Source of the DNA: Liquidambar formosana
Taxonomy: Eukaryota > Streptophyta > Magnoliopsida > Saxifragales > Altingiaceae
Reading direction: 5' to 3'
DNA length: 64,000 bases
Assembly (NCBI GenBank): GCA_039720395.1
Contig: CM077823.1
Coordinates: 6,128,909 to 6,192,908, forward strand
Under the pieces are notes generated by a model. The model ran no database searches. It had not been told where the DNA came from and saw only the letters and a program-made list of their open reading frames with translations. Shown in pieces: positions 34,101-44,087 of the stretch. Position numbers and translations under genes: made by a program. How positions within the stretch are numbered: the first letter of the stretch is position 1; each line of letters opens with the position of its first letter.

Positions 34101-37100
34101 CCTGATCTGTTGAGCTTCCAACTTAAAAGCCTAAGCTTGTAAGTGGAGGGTCCAAACAAGTATATGAAGACATGTTTAACTCGATATTTAATTGATGTGG
34201 GATGTGGTATATTTCCAACACTTCCCCTCACGTGCAGGCTTAACATAGGCCTGTCATGTGGGCAACAAATATGGGCTCAATAGGCCTAAGAACGACATGC
34301 TCTGATACCATTTTAAGTTTCCAACCTACAAGCCTAAGCTTGTAAGTGGAGGGTCCAAACAAGTATATGAAGACATGTTTAACTCGATATTTAATCGATG
34401 TGGGATGTAGTATATTTCCAACATGATCAAATTGAGTATTTACCATCTCTAGTAAAATGCCAGATTAATTTATCTTTCAACCACCTCCATGAAATTGGCA
34501 TACTGAGAATTGATGTTGCTTCCTCTTCTCGGAGTAATTGGCGTACTCTGATCACATTCTAACATTTCCTGTCACCATCTAATAGATCCGCCACTTTCAA
34601 ATCCATTAAACCCCTTACAGGGGGTGATGTGACTTTGTATGTTATAGGCTTCGGAAGCCAGGGGTTACGCCATACTCTCACTAAATGACTGTTCCCAATT
34701 CGCTATCTGAGCCTAGTTAAAGGATTTTGCATCATTCTATGAGACTCCACCATCCTCATGAAGGATTGTTCCCAACCTTGGCTTCTAGAAAATGCGATCT
34801 GTTAAAATAGTGACCTTTCAAAATTTGTGACAAAAGGGAGCAAAGCTGCATCACAAATTTCCAGCATTGCTTTGCAAGCATTGCGAGATTAAAAGCTTCC
34901 AACTCTCGAAACCCCAAACCACCCTCTGATTTCTTCTCTACCATCTTACCCCATCAGATCTAGTGAGTTCATTTTTCATCTTGCTTCTGGCCCCACCAAA
35001 AATTAGCCATTTTAGAATTCAACTCTTTACACAATCCTATTGTCAATTTAAAACATGACATGGCATAGTTTGGGACTGTCATTGTTACTGACTTTAACAT
35101 TACCTCCTTCCCTACATGTGAAAGGAGTTTTTCCTTCCACCCTTTTAAGCGCCTTTCTACTTTGTCTTGGATATATGCAAACAATGGCCTTTTCACTTGT
35201 CCAAAAATTGCAGGCAACCCAAGATATTTGTCTTGCCCACCTGCATTTTTAATTCTCAAACTTTGTGACAACATCCTCCGAAATCTATGTGGTGTATTCT
35301 TAATGAAAAAACAGAGGACTTTTGAAGGTTTATTTGCTAGCCTAATGCCTCCTCGTACACTTGAAGAGTCTCTTTTATTCTATAACAATCCTCAAGACTA
35401 GCTCTACAAAAAATCATGGAGTCATCTGCAAAGAATAAATGACTAATTGGCAGACTGTTTCACCCAGCTCGCACCCCTACTATTTGCCCTGTCTTCTCCG
35501 CATTATTCAAAAGTGTTGTGAACCCCTCTGCACAGATAAGGAAAAGATACGGTGACAATGGATCCTCCTGTCGATGTCCCCTTGATGGCACCACAAAACC
35601 TTTACTTTCGCCATTAATCAGAAAAGAATAAGAAACAGTAGATATACACTCCATAATCCATCTAATCCATATGTCTGCAAATCCCATCTTCTTCATTATA
35701 GCTTCGAGAAATGGCCATTCCACACGATCATATACTTTACTCATATATATGCAACTGCACTTCACGCCAAGTGGCCTGAATAAGCACACTTGGCAAATTC
35801 CTTGCATGTAAGGGGAGAGTGCGTGGCTTGCTTTAGGGTAACATTTGGCTTATGCTTAAAACCATGTGTCATGTGAATTCCATGCAAAGGGTTTATATAG
35901 ATGGGTGTTTTACTGTGCTAAACGACAGAGAGAGAGAGAGAGAAAGAGAGAGCACAATAGAGAGAGAAAGAGAAGAGAAGAGACTGAAGGGGAGTGATAA
36001 AGGAAGCATACAATCTTCTGTAAGGTGAGAAACCTGATTCCCTCTAATGTATTAGTTTTATATAGAGGATTTAGTGGATTTTGAGAACTTTGAAACCCAT
36101 TAATGGATTCCTAAAAATTTCAGATTTAAATTTCTAGTGCTATAGATGTATTTAAGGCATGAAACTTTGGTTAAAAGTGGGTTATGATCATAAGAAATTA
36201 CTATATAAATTTGAACTATTATGGTGAAGACTCTATTGTAGTAGACGCATATGTGTATGTGTTATAGTTGAAATTATAGAAGCATATGAAATTATTATTA
36301 TGTTCATGTATGTGGGTGTTACAGCATATGCATTAATTTATGTGCAATCAAGATATTATCAAATATGTGCCTTGCTGGAACAAAGGCACTCTGGGAATCA
36401 CTAATAACATGTGTCAAGACCAACCTCAACCTATTTGCTAGAGCTTTGGCAATGATCTTATAAGTGACATTACATAAGCTAATAGGTCGAAGTTGACTCA
36501 TATTGACTGGACATTTAACTTTAGGAATAAGAGCCACATTAGTAAGATTAATTGCCCTCAGTAATTTCCCACTATAAAAGAAGCTTTGCACTGCCTGTAT
36601 AATATCTAGACCAACAATGTGCCAATAAGAATGAAAAAATGCTGCTGACATAACATCTGGGCCGGGGCTTTTTGTAGGTGCAATCTGAAATGCTGCCTCC
36701 TTTATCTCCTCTTCTGAGAAATGCTTGGTTAACATTGCATTCATTTCTGGTTGAACCTTTCTCTCCATAGTATCAATGATATAATCAAAACCTTCTGGCT
36801 TATTGGAAGTAAATAGATCTGAAAAGTAATCTACAACAATACCCTACACTTCCTCTTCTTTATCAGTCCATTCTCTATGATTATTTTCAAGACCTGCAAT
36901 TCTGTTTCTAAGGCGTCGCTGGATTGCCTTAGCATGGAAGTAGGCTGTGTTTTTATCTCCTAGGCGTAGCCATTGACTTCTCACCTTTATCTGCCAATAA
37001 TTCTCTTCCTCCTTCCACTTCTTACTAAGGTCCTTCTCCAATTGTTTACATCTGTCTTTATCAAAGGGATAGCAGTTGTGCACTTTGCTCAACTCTTCTT

Positions 37101-40100
37101 TAATATCCCGAATGTGCTGATTAGAGTTTGTATGATTTTCCTCTTCTCCATTGCACTAAACTTCTCTTACATTCTTTGATCTTTTGATGAACGTGAAACA
37201 ATTAAGAACCGTTGCACCTTATACTCCATGCTCTCTTAACTTCCTCTTCACACTAACTGATATTTGCCCAATGTGGGTCAAACTTAAATTGTCTTTTGCC
37301 TTGCCATAGATTGACATTTGTGTTCAAAAGTAGAGGACAATGGTCTGAACCCATAAGCATGAGGTGATAGATACTAGCATTTGGGAACTGGATTCTCTAT
37401 TGGAAATTAGCAAGGCTTACGGTCCAATCTTTCTCTCATATTTGCATTTCTGTGCCGCCTATTGTTCCATATAAATGGATGGCCTATGTACCCCAAATCC
37501 ACTAATCCTGCACCATTGATAAAATTCCGAAATGTACGAAATGTATACTCCTCGTGATCTAGTCTTCTACTTTTTTCTACGTTTGATACAATATCATTGA
37601 AATCTCCAATCAATAACCAGCCTACATTACTGTCATTTGTCCTCCCTATTAATTCCTCCCGCATTGCTGCTCTAACCTGGTCATTTGTGCTAGTGTATAG
37701 ACATACCAGATTCCATTTCGTCTTTGACTTCGCATCAACAACTTTCCAAAACCAAACTGTTACTGTCCGAACTAATCAATTTTATCTCTTGAGTGTCTCT
37801 CCACAGCACATATAACCCTCCCGACAACCAATTCGGTTCAACCAGAGCGATTTTATCATATTTCAATTGCTTCCAAACCCATTCCATCTTCGTACCCTTA
37901 TTCTTTGTTTCCATTAGAAATACAATCTCTGAGAAATGGAGTTTACACCACTCATTGTCAGGGGATTCCCCACTCCCTGACAATTCCAGCTGATAAGCTT
38001 CATTGTCCAACTTGGGGCCAATTTAGGCCGGCTTCCACCACCTCATTGTATATCACTTTGACTTCCATGGTTTTACTCCTTTTTGAACCCAACATTGTGT
38101 TTCTAGCTTCCCCCTTTTCGTCCGTTTCTACAACTCTTTTTTCACCCACCAATTGTGATCCTACATTCTCACGACATGGAGACCTTCTTATTACTTGATC
38201 TCTTTTTTTACAGGCTGCCCTTTTGATATTAGCCCTCCTGGGTTAATACTTCTGTGTGGCTCTCTTAGTTACCTCCCTTGAATTAGGCCCACTAATGACA
38301 TTACCAATTTGGCCCGGGTTGGGACCACACGTAATTGGAGAGCCATGGTGTGGATCTGCATTGCTTCTTTCCGGCTGCACAGGCGTATCCTGCGTCATGC
38401 TTCCCTTCAGTACCCAATCAGATCCCAACTTATTATCCAGCAACCATGGCTTTTTATACAGCACGTTTTCCTTATTTATCACCCCCAAACATTTAGGCTC
38501 TTCAATCTCCATAGTGCATGTAATCTTTTAAAACAAAACAAAACACAAAGAACTAGTTACGTAATATCAATAGATGAAAGTTACGAGAATGCAACTCAAA
38601 GTGCCAATGGACAAAAGAATCATACATAAATAGCTTTTTAAATTCAAAAGAGAAAATATGGCAAAATTAGATTTGGTGCAATGAAAAAGGAATATAATTG
38701 TTTAGGTCAGAAAACAAGGGGAGTAAAAAACAAAATAAATAAAAATTAAAAAAATCACATTGAGTAAAAAGGGAAAAAAAATCACAATCAATGTGGGGGA
38801 TCACATTGATTGCTAACCAAAACAACCAATATGGGCAAGGTTGGTATTTAGGAAAAAAAAAATCACCTAGGGAATCATTGAAACAGAATCGTTTTAGTCT
38901 CATTATGGACTTAGGGCTATAGAAGAAGTAAAATGATATACAGGCCTAATGAGTTGGCTTAACGAGTTAGCCTACATCCATTTAACGTATTATCTTATAA
39001 GTAGTTATCCCTTACATCCCACGATTCTAGGGATTCATTAAATATTTAATATATAAGTTCCATGATTTGCTGAAAATCAAACCTTTTTTCCCATTATTGT
39101 AACCGTCTCTTTCTTCCATAATCTCTTATACGTTTTATTCCCACCATTGTAGTCCTCTTGCCTTCTTCCATAAACCAGCCATTTCTGCGTTTATTTCAGA
39201 TGCAATTAGGTATGTGTGTAGTGTTATGTTTTTGCAGGTGTTCGAATGGTTTGTTTATCATCTTAGCATATCTCTTAATAACTTGGTATATCTTTTAATA
39301 ACTTTGTAACTTAATAAATCCAAAAGGGTATCTCTTAATAACTTGGGTCCCCACATGAAGAGAAAAGAGAAAATAATTTACAAGTCCAATAGCAACAAAG
39401 GCAGGAAGACTGGGTCTACTAGTAGAGACATAGGTGGTGTGAACGATTGAATCAGTTGGGTGCCATGTTTTTAAATGAAGTACTTGTAGTTTGACTTTAT
39501 TGTTCCCATCATTTTTTTTTTCCTAGTAGGTGCATTTTCAGCCTTGTATTTGAATCCATTTTTTATATTTTTGTTGAAGACAACTCAATAAATTAATCTT
39601 GGTAACTTGATACTATGGACACATGATAACTTGATAACTTGATATCTTAGTAACTTCACACAATTTTTTTTCCCTAGGGGGTGGGGTTTAAGACAATAAT
39701 AAATTAATCTTGGTAACTCAATACTACAGACATGCGATAACTTGATATTTTATTAACCTTACCCAATTTTTTTTTTTAAAGCAAGTTCTCTTAGCCTAAG
39801 TAATACTCACAAACCACGAGAAATTAGCCATGTGACAACTTGACGTGGAGGCAAATGAAGCTGGAAAAGTGCATAATGTTCTTTTCAGAACTCACATACC
39901 ACGAGGAATTAGCCATGCTCACAAACCAAACCATAAATCATCCCAACTTTTGAAGTGGAAACTTTATACTCCATAATAATTTCAGCTAGTAACAATCATA
40001 TGTAATAAAGATTGGTAGTTAATAAAACTCATGATAAATACTAAAGATAATAACTTAATTAAAAGTTGAGTGCAACAATCAAACAATAATTACTGCATTC

Positions 40101-41211
40101 AAATGATACAATATGCCATCTTTCTCGAAAAATTATGTTTCAGTGAATATCACCTATCCTAGATTAGTTCTAAGGACACATGAACATATTTAAAAAAAAA
40201 AAAAAAAAAAAAATTTAAAAGCGCCATCGAGCACCAAAAAACAAGTGGAAAACAGTCACCTCTAAGTTTTATGGCCTCGGCAGTTCGACTCCATGAATTT
40301 GTTCACAAAATTGTGGATTATTTCCGCATGGAATGCGTTGCAATCATCGGCAAAGAAACTAGTATAACTTAATAAAACAGATGATATATAACTAGAGAAA
40401 GAAAACTCTATTTGAGAGGAGAAGTAAGAGACCCAGAGAACGATGGTCTCTTAATAACTTGAGTTTGATGGAGGACAACCATAGAAACCAACGAACCAGA
40501 GAGTGATGGGGGGAGCTGGCAAATGATGGGTTTTCTAAGAAGGTAACTTGATTGAAGAAGGAATGAGACGTTTGGTTTGTGATTTTCGTGCTCAAAAATG
40601 GTAAGGGCTGGTTATTGAGTGATTGTGGAGGCAAATTTTAGGAGATTTGGGAATTTCAGTTTATCTTTTCATTTTTTTAAGAGACCAATAGAAATACTTC
40701 ACATCAGTAGATTATCCTAGTAGGTCTATGGAGTAGTCCCATATAGAGAAGAACTCATAGAAGAAATATGTTAAGACTGCTTGCTGTATGAAATCCTCAA
40801 AATGGACTTTTGACATATTTCCCCAAAATATATTTAGTCAGTGCATTAATTGGTTTTTTTTAATTTACGTATTTCATCAAATTTGATCGATCTTTATGAG
40901 ACAGAAGAATATATACCCTATATGTGCTTCGAGCCTTTGACTTAATTTTGAAGCTAAATTACAGTATACTGGGAACGATGCTGATAATATGTGGGCTGTA
41001 CTTGGTGCTGTGGGGCAAAGGCAAGGATGTGAAGAGGACAACTCGACTAGTGCCATTAAAAAGCTATGGACAATCTGAATCACTTGAGGATGTCATCACC
41101 TCTACAACAAATAACGACAGCAACAACAGCAATAATATAAATACTAATAGTAATGGCAACATGACATGTATTACTGCCAATAGCCTTCAAACTGTGGATG
41201 AGGAGATCTAG
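27859..41211 (+). CDS. WAT1-related protein (EamA/UMAMIT family transporter), 7 exons, 392 aa
   Basis: Exons: 27859-28052, 28210-28272, 29505-29621, 30399-30645, 30986-31144, 31241-31392, 40965-41211. All introns are GT-AG, phases agree, and the 1179-nt sum ends at TAG 41209-41211. The start MRNIWDMVHGLKPAMIMMMV is followed by FAGLNVFYKLAANDGMSLKV and LIAYRSMFAAAFILPLALL, the first EamA half. Exon 3 has GGSLAQNLYVESLYLTSATF and TNLVPAITLLLA. Exons 4-7 carry the second half, ending SILGTMLIICGLYLVLWGKG and a hydrophilic Asn/Ser-rich tail. About ten membrane segments are expected. The family includes Arabidopsis WAT1, a vacuolar auxin exporter, and amino-acid UMAMITs; the substrate here is not known. 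It looks closest to the At1g68170/At1g25270 group, from memory. Intron 6 (9572 bp) is filled with transposons. Confidence 0.9.
28072..28109 (+). repeat. (CT)n microsatellite in intron 1
   Basis: About 19 CT repeats lie 20 bp after the intron 1 donor. A similar CT tract precedes the start codon. Confidence 0.85.
29194..29469. mobile_element. Stowaway-like MITE in WAT1 intron 2
   Basis: The ends CTCTTTCCATCCCACAAAGA and the complement of ATCTTTGTAAGACGAAGAGAG are inverted repeats, flanked by TA (29192-29193, 29470-29471). The right end is 35 bp from the exon 3 acceptor. Confidence 0.75.
29662..29912. mobile_element. Stowaway-like MITE in WAT1 intron 3
   Basis: It starts CTCCCTCCGATCCCATTTTA and ends with TAAAATGGGACAGAGAGAG, inverted repeats of about 30 bp, with flanking TA at 29660-29661 and 29913-29914. 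It starts 40 bp after the exon 3 donor. Confidence 0.82.
29939..30159. mobile_element. MITE with 70-bp internal tandem duplication (intron 3)
   Basis: The ends GGGGAATTACAAAT and the complement of ATCTGTAGTTCCCC are inverted repeats. The interior has two copies of a 70-bp unit (30011-30080 and 30081-30150) that differ at about two bases. The same family occurs at 30690-30842 and 11138-11283. Confidence 0.7.
30690..30842. mobile_element. MITE with 43-bp TIRs in WAT1 intron 4
   Basis: The left end GAATTACAGATAGGTCCGAC and the complement of the right end, GAATTACAGATAGGTCCGGC, match closely, and the pairing continues to AATTACAGTTCA (43 bp, four or five mismatches). The 153-bp element occupies nearly half of the 340-bp intron. 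Confidence 0.8.
31393..32936. other. Intron 6, left part: no gene; AT-rich repeats
   Basis: T tracts, an (AT)n run at 32161-32187, and repeated words of the TGTAACTATTTA type at 32520-32810. A CTGTCCCACATAGTAGGTCA segment (about 31980) may be the left end of another Stowaway-type element whose right end I could not find. Confidence 0.5.
32988..34107 (-). pseudogene. LINE zinc-finger RVT and RNase H C-terminal region
   Basis: The zf-RVT-like part reads WNLHIPGKIKHFMWRGFNQA (about 34020-33960) followed by LFTTCHFAKVIWF. The RNase H part (33530-33219) has NVDGAWREKDKIGGIGAIIR, VVEAFALREGLNLALESGF and LEVEGDAHAVIKCL; the three acidic positions D, E, D are visible. An A/T homopolymer (33349-33372) has expanded inside it as a Lys run. 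Confidence 0.82.
34108..34423 (-). mobile_element. Complete TRIM (miniature LTR retrotransposon), 316 bp
   Basis: On the minus strand: 113-bp LTR (34423-34311, starting TGTTGGAAATATAC), primer site TGGTATCAGAGC (34310-34299, complementary to initiator tRNA-Met), a short internal part, a purine tract GAGGGGAAG, and a second 113-bp LTR (34220-34108) ending GCTCAACA. The flanks GATCA on both sides (34424-34428 and 34103-34107) are an exact 5-bp duplication. It has no coding capacity and must have used enzymes of another element. It interrupts the LINE between RT and the zinc-finger region. Confidence 0.92.
34756..36768 (-). pseudogene. LINE reverse transcriptase domain, split by insertion
   Basis: Fingers/palm: ALIPKVKCPVNMSQLRPISL and YKIIAKALANRL (36768-36319). 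After the 517-bp insertion the domain resumes with YMSKVYDRVEWPFLEAIMKK, FLINGESKGFVVPSRGHRQE and DPLSPYLFLICAEG (35807-35460). The catalytic FADD is at 35421-35432, in LFFADDSMIF. Thumb and connection parts: LKGWKEKLLSHVGKEVMLKS (35274-34969) and GGLGFRELEAFNLAMLAKQC (34944-34756). Multiple stops. The RT would prime from the nicked target. Confidence 0.9.
35807..36323 (-). mobile_element. 517-bp LTR-like insertion in LINE RT (solo LTR candidate)
   Basis: It interrupts the LINE RT between NILIAHKLMH and the MSKVYDRVEW segment. On the minus strand it begins TGTAACACCCACAT and ends CCCCTTACA, giving TGTAA/TTACA ends. It includes TTTATATAGA (about 35891, plus strand) and a GA-rich patch. A clean 5-bp TSD is not present; only short GCAT/TGC matches flank it. 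Confidence 0.55.
37407..38010 (-). pseudogene. LINE AP-type endonuclease domain
   Basis: The N-terminal part has HFSEIVFLMETKNKGTKMEW (the Glu of METK is the metal-binding residue) and SGGLYVLWRDTQEI. The C-terminal part has GWLLIGDFNDIVSNVEKSRR and GHPFIWNNRR with RERLDRK. These are the exonuclease-endonuclease-phosphatase motifs that nick target DNA. The two halves are in separate frames (38010-37735 and 37664-37407). Confidence 0.85.
38621..40964. other. Intron 6, right part: no gene; local duplications
   Basis: Degenerate tandem units occur at 39575-39780 (AATAAATTAATCTTGGTAAC twice, about 115 bp apart) and 39800-39930 (GAATTAGCCATG-type units). Many TAACTTGATAACTT words lie at 39260-39760. 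An A tract is at about 40190-40213. No domain-bearing ORF was seen. The acceptor TTACAG at 40959-40964 closes the intron. Confidence 0.55.
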
Positions 41212-42955
41212 CCTTCCAAATGTGGGTGAGGATGCTTTGGAAGGAGACTCATTAGAAATAGAAGAAATTGTATGAAAATATGAGTAGATGCAGGGATGGA
41301 GTCAGTTCTTATAGGGGAGGTGAACTTTGGTTTGTTGTTAGAAGTTATCCTTATTCTAAAAATTGAAGAAGCTTTAGTTAAAATTTTTTCTTTTATCTTA
41401 TGATTTTAAGGTAAAAAAAAAATTACAAAAATTTATAATTCATTGATAAATTATATTTCAATAGGAGACATCAAAGTGAGTATTAGGTATTTTTAATGAA
41501 ATGAAGGATTTTGGAGATTGAGATTTTTATAAGAAGGAAAAAATAAACATAAGAGGGGGTAAGGAAAAAGGAAAAGAAAAAAAGAAGTTAACAGAATTGA
41601 GGCGAGGCAAATCTAAAATTTCAAAAAATTTCAAAGTATAAAAATTTTACTTTAGAAAATCAGGGGAGGCAGCAAGCCACCCTTAAGGGGTTTGGCTCCG
41701 TGACCTCCGTCCATGAGTAGAGGCCGAAAATAAAAATAGTAGCATTATAATAATGTGAGCTAGTGCGTATCTCATCGCAATTTTTAAATTTTTAAATTTT
41801 TTTTACAATCGATATCAACAGATGAGTATCAATGCCATAAACTTGAATCCGAGAGTACTCACTCAACAAGTGAGAGAATATCATTAGGCTATCATATCTG
41901 CTATTAACAATCTTTAAGGTTGAATTAGTGTGATTCGATTAGTGGTAGAGAATATTTAAAATTATTTGATTAACCCTAAGTTATCTCATTTCCATATTTA
42001 GATTATGTCTAAATTTCTATTTAAATCATAACTAAGGATATTTTGTAATCAACCGTGATTTTATGAATGAAATTCACTATTTTTATATGATACTAGAGCA
42101 GTTTTATTGAATATATGCATATATTTCAAGTTCTAAGTAAGCACTGTCTGGTGGGCTGGGCCAGGTTGTCCAAATTATCATTTATGGGACTTGATGGTTA
42201 CGTCGTGTGGGCTGCCTAGACCATGTGGTCCATGCCTACAATTATTCTTCCTAAATTATGATTAATGGGCCCTAAACTAGTAAAAAGGTGCCTCTATTGG
42301 CAATGGTCAAGAACAAAATATCATTTTGGGCTTCTGTTGCTGAGGCTTTTGTTGGGATATCTTTGTTTGCTGTTAAGCTTGATTGGAAGTCAGTGTGTTT
42401 GTTTTAGTTGCTTTCTTTTTGTTCTGTAGGTTGACATCTTGTCCTCCTTCAGCTGTATTCTTTTTGTTTTTAATAAAATCTTTTCTTGTTGATGATCAAA
42501 ACAAAATAAATAAATAAATAAGTGGGGATTTAGGCACCATACAGGAAAAAAAAAATCTGCTTTGTTTTATATAGCAGCTGACATTAGTTTTTCTCTATAT
42601 CGAATGAAATGAACCATTTTTTTGGTGCATGTATTGGAATGTAACGAGTTTTCAACTGACAGGAGTTCAATTTTTTTCATTTTTGGATTTTGAGACTATT
42701 ATTTTCTTTATTGTTTGTAACAGTTATTTCCAAAAGATGGTTTTGTGTTTTCAAATACTGTGAAAACCCGTAATTACTGCTTTCATTTTTTATGTTGTGC
42801 CCTAATTGTCTCACAATATTGGTATTCATCTTTTGGTTTAACATCCCATTACATGTGGTTGGAAGTATATTGCTGGTTTGAGAACGGATCTCAATATGTG
42901 TTAATTGCTTGAATGGTATATAGATGGAAACTTAAAATGGAAAATTTTAATGCAG
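41212..42955. other. Gene-poor interval between WAT1 gene and MBD4-like exons
   Basis: The WAT1 3' UTR must lie at the left. A stretch ending TTTAATAAAATC...GATGATCAAAACAAAATAAATAAAT (about 42465-42520) looks like a LINE 3' tail. No upstream MBD4-like exons (MBD-like or first glycosylase helices) were found here. Confidence 0.5.
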
Positions 42956-43422
42956 GCAAAAAGAGTTATATCAGACCTCTTCACTCTGTGTCCCAATGCA
43001 AAGATTGCGACTGAGGTTGCCACAGAGGAGATAGAAAAGCTGATAAAAACTCTAGGTTTACAAAGGAAGAGGGCAGTGATGTTACAACGCTTCTCTCAGG
43101 AGTATTTGGAGGAAGGCTGGAGCCATGTGACCCAGCTGCATGGCGTTGGCAAGTAAGTTGGTAAACAGGATTTTTTTTTTTTTTTTTTAACTAATATTTG
43201 TGGATAATTTTTTTTCCCTGAAACCTTTCAGGTCCCATTATTGTGTGAAAGTTGTCCCTAAATAATCTGATTTTATTTTTCTTGCATGTTTGATTGGCCA
43301 GGTATGCAGCTGATGCATATGCAATATTTTGCACGGGAAAGTGGGACCGGGTAAGACCCACTGATCATATGCTAAATAAATACTGGGATTTTCTCTGCAA
43401 TACGAACAAGTCATCTCAATAG
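42956..43422 (+). pseudogene. Last two exons of an MBD4-like DNA glycosylase gene (fragment)
   Basis: Exon 42956-43152 (after AG at 42954-42955) reads KRVISDLFTLCPNAKIATEV, IEKLIKTLGLQRKRAVMLQR and EEGWSHVTQLHGVGK. The GT donor at 43153 joins in phase to exon 43302-43422: [20 protein letters not shown] then [12 protein letters not shown], stop TAG. This is the HhH-GPD fold of MBD4-like glycosylases: LHGVGK is the helix-hairpin-helix and the Asp of PTDHML is the catalytic residue. MBD4 enzymes remove T or U from G mismatches in base excision repair. Coding frame and splice sites are clean, but the N-terminal exons are missing between here and the WAT1 gene, so it is either a truncated copy or has upstream exons I failed to see. 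Confidence 0.75.
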
Positions 43423-43498
43423 ATGTTTCTTCCTGTCTGAGAGGAGCTTGATTAGATGGTTGGTCAACCATATGTACATAACTTAAATCTAGGTTCAG

Positions 43499-43551
43499 TG
43501 TTCCTCAGTTTGGCTTATAAGGTTGTGTTCCTCAGTTTGGCTTATAAGCCC
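43499..43551. repeat. Tandem duplication of a ~27-bp unit
   Basis: TGTTCCTCAGTTTGGCTTAT occurs twice in succession just downstream of the MBD4-like stop codon. Confidence 0.8.
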
Positions 43552-44045
43552 CAATGTATACTGTATAAACCACAAACTCCATAAGCTGCTGGCTATTCCA
43601 CCTTCTGCAACTAAATTAAACTGGGGCAAGACCTTGAATATGTAGAGTGGCCAGAAGCCTTTGCTTTTATAAACCCGGATTTCATCATATGCACAACATT
43701 TGAGCACTAGTTTAGCATTTTTGGAGTACAATTTTACATGAGTACTTTCACCTAAACTCTTGTTAAACTTGCAAATGCAATCTAACTATGAAAATAGTAG
43801 ATGTTTTGCGAACGCTGCTCATGAACTCTCCTATTGGGCGGCTTTTTATAACCGATTTGGAAACATTTCTATTTCTGACCTCCCACCAACTGTCATGGAA
43901 AATGTTGATCATTGAATGTCCCAATTTCTCTTTCTATATAAATCTTTTGCTTATAAAAATAAAAATATAAAAAAATTAGCAATCAGATGTCGAAGCGGAC
44001 GTGGACATTGGGTGGGATGGTCCAAGTCCAGAAAGGGCCATCACT
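43552..44045. other. No gene seen
   Basis: AT-rich sequence downstream of the MBD4-like fragment. ORFs are short and unrecognised. Confidence 0.5.
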
Positions 44046-44087
44046 CCCAAGTTAAGTTACTTTGCTGGCCCATATTCGGGCACTAAA

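Larger units (their letters stand above)
32937..38620 (-). mobile_element. L1-type LINE, 5'-truncated, antisense in WAT1 intron 6
   Basis: The minus-strand order is ORF1-type linker (38512-38243), endonuclease, reverse transcriptase, zinc-finger RVT region, RNase H, then an A-rich tail (T-rich at 32939-32953 on the plus strand). The frame is broken by many stops and shifts and split by two insertions (34108-34423 and 35807-36323). A degenerate pair of words with ATACATAAA (about 32913 and 38622) may be the target duplication but is weak, so the right boundary is approximate. No DUF4283/ORF1 N-terminus was found, hence 5' truncation. LINEs are commonly tolerated in long plant introns. Confidence 0.88.

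Noticed and set aside
32900..38640. Firm LINE target-site duplication
   Set aside because: Only a 9-bp core (ATACATAAA) matches, with mismatches around it, so it is too weak to define the ends.
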